NCBI GenBank assembly: GCA_017627765.1
Contig: JAGAGD010000046.1
Coordinates: 44,913-108,912, forward strand
Length of the DNA: 64,000 bases
Source: Prevotella sp.
GTDB taxonomy: Bacteria; Bacteroidota; Bacteroidia; Bacteroidales; Bacteroidaceae
Reading direction: 5' to 3'
Under the pieces are notes generated by a model, which ran no database searches, had not been told where the DNA came from, and worked only from the letters and a program-made list of their open reading frames with translations. Shown piece by piece: positions 61,319 to 64,000 of the stretch. Each line of letters starts with the position of its first letter. Positions within the stretch are counted from its first letter, which is position 1. The translations under genes were made by a program, and so were the position numbers.

Positions 61319-63586
61319 ATGTATGTAGACGTAATACTGCCATTGCCCTTAGAGGGGCTTTTCACCTATTCTGTGCCTGAAACACTTGAAGAGAAGATAG
61401 GAGAAAGGCGGCGCGTGCTTGTGCCTTTGGGAAAATCTAAGACTTATACGGCTATTGCTGTAAACATACACGACAACAAACCCGACTTTGATTGTAAACC
61501 GATTCTCGAAGTTATCGACGACAAACCGATACTGCTGCCCGAACAACTCAGACTGTGGCAGTGGATTGCCGACTATTATCTTTCGCCACTTGGCGATGTC
61601 TACAAGGCGGCACTGCCTGCTGGACTGAAGGCGGAAGATGGCTACAGACCTAAGACTGAGACTTACATAACGCTTTCTGAGAAATACAGAAATGAGCAAA
61701 GTCTGCACATTGCGCTCGATATGCTGAGAAGGGCTAAGGCACAACAGAACATGCTCATCACCTACCTTGCCCTCTCCCACTACGACTCATTGAACGGAAG
61801 CACTACGAAAGAGGATATTGCAGAGATTACACGCGAGGAACTGCTGAACGAAAGCCGAGGAACTACCAACGTGCTAAGGGCTCTGACCGACAGGAAAATT
61901 CTGACGACTTACGAGCGCGAAGTGGGCAGACTGAACAAGGAGGGGGAGGCTGACCCAAAAGCGATAAAAAAACTGAACGTTGCACAGACTGAAGCCTACA
62001 ACAAGATTTTGTTTTCTTTTCTGAAACGGAACACAACGCTGCTACATGGTGTTACATCGTCGGGAAAGACTGAAATATACATCCAACTGATATGGAAAAT
62101 GCTGCAAGAGCATAAGCAGGTGCTTTATCTCTTGCCAGAAATAGCACTGACGGTGCAGATGATGGACAGGCTGAGAAAGGTGTTCGGAAACCGTCTCGGC
62201 ATCTACCACTCTAAATATAGCGATGCAGAACGGGTAGAGATATGGAACAAGCAACTGTCGGCTGCGCCTTACGATGTGATTCTCGGAGCACGCTCGGCTG
62301 TATTCCTGCCATTTCAGAAGCTGGGTCTGATAATAGTTGACGAGGAACACGAGACTTCGTTTAAGCAGCAAGACCCAGCCCCACGCTATCATGCACGCTC
62401 GGCGGCTCTGGTACTTGCGAACATGACTGGAGCTAAGACTCTGCTCGGAACGGCAACACCTTCGATGGAAACTTACTATAATGCCACTAACGGCAAGTAT
62501 GGTCTGGTTACGCTTTCAACACGATATAAGAACATTGCGCTGCCAAAGATTGAGGTGGTAGACACTAAAGACTTGCAGCGCAGAAAAATGATGCGCGGCC
62601 CGTTCTCGCCACCTCTGCTGAAAGCCATAAAGGAGGCACTCGACAACAACGAACAGGTGATTCTCTTTCAGAACCGACGGGGCTTTGCGCCTATGATTGA
62701 GTGCAGAACGTGCGGATGGGTGCCTAAGTGTAAGAACTGTGATGTCTCGCTGACATACCATAGAACGACAAACGTGCTGACGTGCCACTACTGTGGCTAT
62801 TCCTACTCGGTGCCAACTAAGTGTCCTAACTGCGAAGAGACCGACCTGCGCGGCAGGGGATACGGCACGGAGAAGATAGAGGAGCAGATATTGCAAATAT
62901 TCCCTCAGGCACGCATAGCCAGAATGGATCTTGACACTACTCGCACACGCAATGCTTACGAAAGAATAATTGGCGACTTCTCGGCAGGAAGGACTAACGT
63001 GCTGATTGGTACGCAGATGGTCTCAAAAGGTCTTGACTTCGGAAAGGTCTCTGTGGTTGGAATACTAAATGCCGACTCAATGCTTAACTATCCTGACTTC
63101 CGAGCCTATGAGCATGCATTCATGATGATGTCGCAGGTTAGCGGCAGAGCTGGCAGAAAAGGAAAGCAGGGACTGGTATTGCTTCAGACCAAAAGTCCAG
63201 AGCTGCCAGTGATAAGGCAGGTGGTTGAAAACGATTTTGACTCTTTCTATAAGGATATGCTTGAAGAAAGGCAAGAATTTAACTATCCCCCATTCTGCAA
63301 AATTGTCTGCCTATACCTGAAACACCGCAACGACCATCTTGTGGAATCGGCTGCCTACGAAATGGCAAACCGGTTGCGCCAGTGGTTTGGTCAGCGTGTT
63401 CTCGGTCCAGACAAGCCTTCGGTGGCTATGGTTAAGCAGATGAACATAAGAAAGGTTATACTGAAACTCGAAAACGGACTGCCTCTTGCTACAGCCCGAC
63501 AGTATCTGCGACTGGCTCATAACGAGATGATGAAGGACAAGCGATATAACACCCTGCAAATATACTACGACGTAGACCCGCTATAA
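61319..63586 (+). CDS. priA: Primosomal replication restart helicase PriA
   Basis: 755 residues from MYVDVILPLPL, the standard PriA start. 3'-binding domain and winged helix 1-220; helicase Walker A GVTSSGKT (244-251), DEEH (341-344); two zinc sites with Cys462, 465, 471, 474, 489, 492, 502 and 505; then GYGTEKIEEQI, VLIGTQMVSKGLDF and GRAGRKGKQG. Restarts collapsed forks. The open frame starting 15 codons earlier lacks support. Confidence 0.96.
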   Translation: MYVDVILPLPLEGLFTYSVPETLEEKIGERRRVLVPLGKSKTYTAIAVNIHDNKPDFDCKPILEVIDDKPILLPEQLRLWQWIADYYLSPLGDVYKAALPAGLKAEDGYRPKTETYITLSEKYRNEQSLHIALDMLRRAKAQQNMLITYLALSHYDSLNGSTTKEDIAEITREELLNESRGTTNVLRALTDRKILTTYEREVGRLNKEGEADPKAIKKLNVAQTEAYNKILFSFLKRNTTLLHGVTSSGKTEIYIQLIWKMLQEHKQVLYLLPEIALTVQMMDRLRKVFGNRLGIYHSKYSDAERVEIWNKQLSAAPYDVILGARSAVFLPFQKLGLIIVDEEHETSFKQQDPAPRYHARSAALVLANMTGAKTLLGTATPSMETYYNATNGKYGLVTLSTRYKNIALPKIEVVDTKDLQRRKMMRGPFSPPLLKAIKEALDNNEQVILFQNRRGFAPMIECRTCGWVPKCKNCDVSLTYHRTTNVLTCHYCGYSYSVPTKCPNCEETDLRGRGYGTEKIEEQILQIFPQARIARMDLDTTRTRNAYERIIGDFSAGRTNVLIGTQMVSKGLDFGKVSVVGILNADSMLNYPDFRAYEHAFMMMSQVSGRAGRKGKQGLVLLQTKSPELPVIRQVVENDFDSFYKDMLEERQEFNYPPFCKIVCLYLKHRNDHLVESAAYEMANRLRQWFGQRVLGPDKPSVAMVKQMNIRKVILKLENGLPLATARQYLRLAHNEMMKDKRYNTLQIYYDVDPL

Positions 63587-63820
63587 GTAGAACGCTGCCT
63601 TTAGTAGTGCATAGTGCATAGTTATGCTGGATTAATGATTAAAGATTAATGATTAATGACCAGTCAAAGTCCTCATAACTCATAACTAGTTCCCGTTTAA
63701 TTTAAAGTTGGAAAAATCTGAAAAATCTGTGGCATCTGTGTGATATTTTAAACTCAAGCAACCTTACAAACTGTAACTTCCAAAATCATCCCGATTTCTT
63801 GATGAAAAAAGTAAAAAATC
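63587..63820. other. Spacer with repeated words after priA
   Basis: TAGTGCATAGTGCATAG (63606 on), ATTAATGATTAAAGATTAATG and CTCATAACTCATAACTAG. The first words are the reverse complement of text at 58.54-58.58 kb. No gene. Confidence 0.5.
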
Positions 63821-64000
63821 TTGACAAACGGAATTTTCATTCTAGAGAAAGAATTTCCGATTGGCACGAGGCTGAATGCTAAAAAGCGTTTAATTGTTAA
63901 TCAATCGGCTTAAACTATGTAAACGAACATAAGGAACGAAAAAGTGAAAGGTGTCCTTTCGCGATGCGAAACGTGGCATATCGCAGTGCGATATGTGGCA
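63821..64000 (+). repeat. Dispersed intergenic repeat, copy B (runs off the window)
   Basis: Shares with copy A the TTGGCACGAG block, AAAAAGCGTTTA, TTGTTAATCAATCGGCTT, AAACTATGT and AACGAAAAAGTGAAAGG blocks in the same order and orientation. The hairpin array begins GAAAGG-TGT-CCTTTC (63946-63960) and continues CATATCGC-AGT-GCGATATG (63977-63995), so its modules differ from copy A after the first. Confidence 0.8.

Overview
The window looks like chromosome of a Prevotella-type member of the Bacteroidales. The evidence is the Bacteroidetes promoter form (a TAnnTTTG box, often with a TTTG-like element about 20 bp upstream), the near absence of Shine-Dalgarno sites, type IX secretion system (T9SS) genes, a TonB receptor operon with a DUF4876 lipoprotein, Cthe_2159-type surface proteins and many lipoproteins. 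Most genes are ordinary housekeeping genes with a shared codon style. Obvious accessory DNA is confined to one small AT-rich islet beside rplS.

Layout. 1-680 is the start of a PorP/SprF-type T9SS membrane protein. 680-1570 is a long spacer with a dispersed repeat. 1.5-4.0 kb is hpt-adk-obgE (minus). 4.1-9.7 kb holds nnrDE, a PAP2 phosphatase, a standalone AICAR transformylase and a DUF389 membrane protein. 9.9-15.7 kb is a three-gene outer-membrane operon (DUF4876 lipoprotein, TonB-dependent receptor, DUF6850 barrel). 16.0-18.1 kb holds a small HTH protein, a decayed partial copy of rplS, small membrane and lipoprotein genes with an internal stop and a frameshift, and the intact rplS with a structured leader. 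18.4-20.0 kb is a two-piece 5'-nucleotidase. 20.4 kb has a probable short RNA with its own promoter and terminator. 20.8-26.8 kb holds gdhA, rlpA-like, a FucP-type transporter, an aquaporin and aspA. 27-32 kb holds porT, a two-cluster ferredoxin, a GSCFA/glycosidase/CBM9-like operon and a lipoprotein. 32.2 kb is tRNA-Val. 32.6-40.0 kb (minus) holds tsaE, porX, porW, a small Cys-rich membrane protein and aroA. 40.2 kb is tRNA-Pro, followed by umuDC, a 7-8 TM protein, tRNA-Leu, an S9 peptidase and a divergent HxlR/cupin pair. 47.8-54.1 kb (minus) is a cell-surface locus: a VTC-type polyphosphate polymerase domain protein, DUF4956, DUF2490, two Cthe_2159-type proteins and a small protein with a T9SS-like C-terminus. 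54.3-63.6 kb holds asd, a CPA2 antiporter, lolD, cvfB, tcdA, a lipoprotein flavin reductase and priA. The window ends in a second copy of the dispersed repeat seen at 0.9 kb.

How the parts fit. Four T9SS components or regulators (PorP/SprF-like, PorT, PorX, PorW) are scattered through the window, and the 47.8-54.1 kb locus encodes probable surface or secreted proteins that could depend on that machine. The candidates for undescribed biology are (1) the VTC/DUF4956/DUF2490/Cthe_2159 surface locus, (2) the modular mini-hairpin repeat present at both ends of the window, (3) the rplS ghost with its AT-rich islet and homopolymer-controlled lipoprotein, (4) the short RNA at 20.4 kb, and (5) the DUF4876/TonB/DUF6850 uptake operon. 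All functional names come from reading the sequence and recalling families; no search was run.
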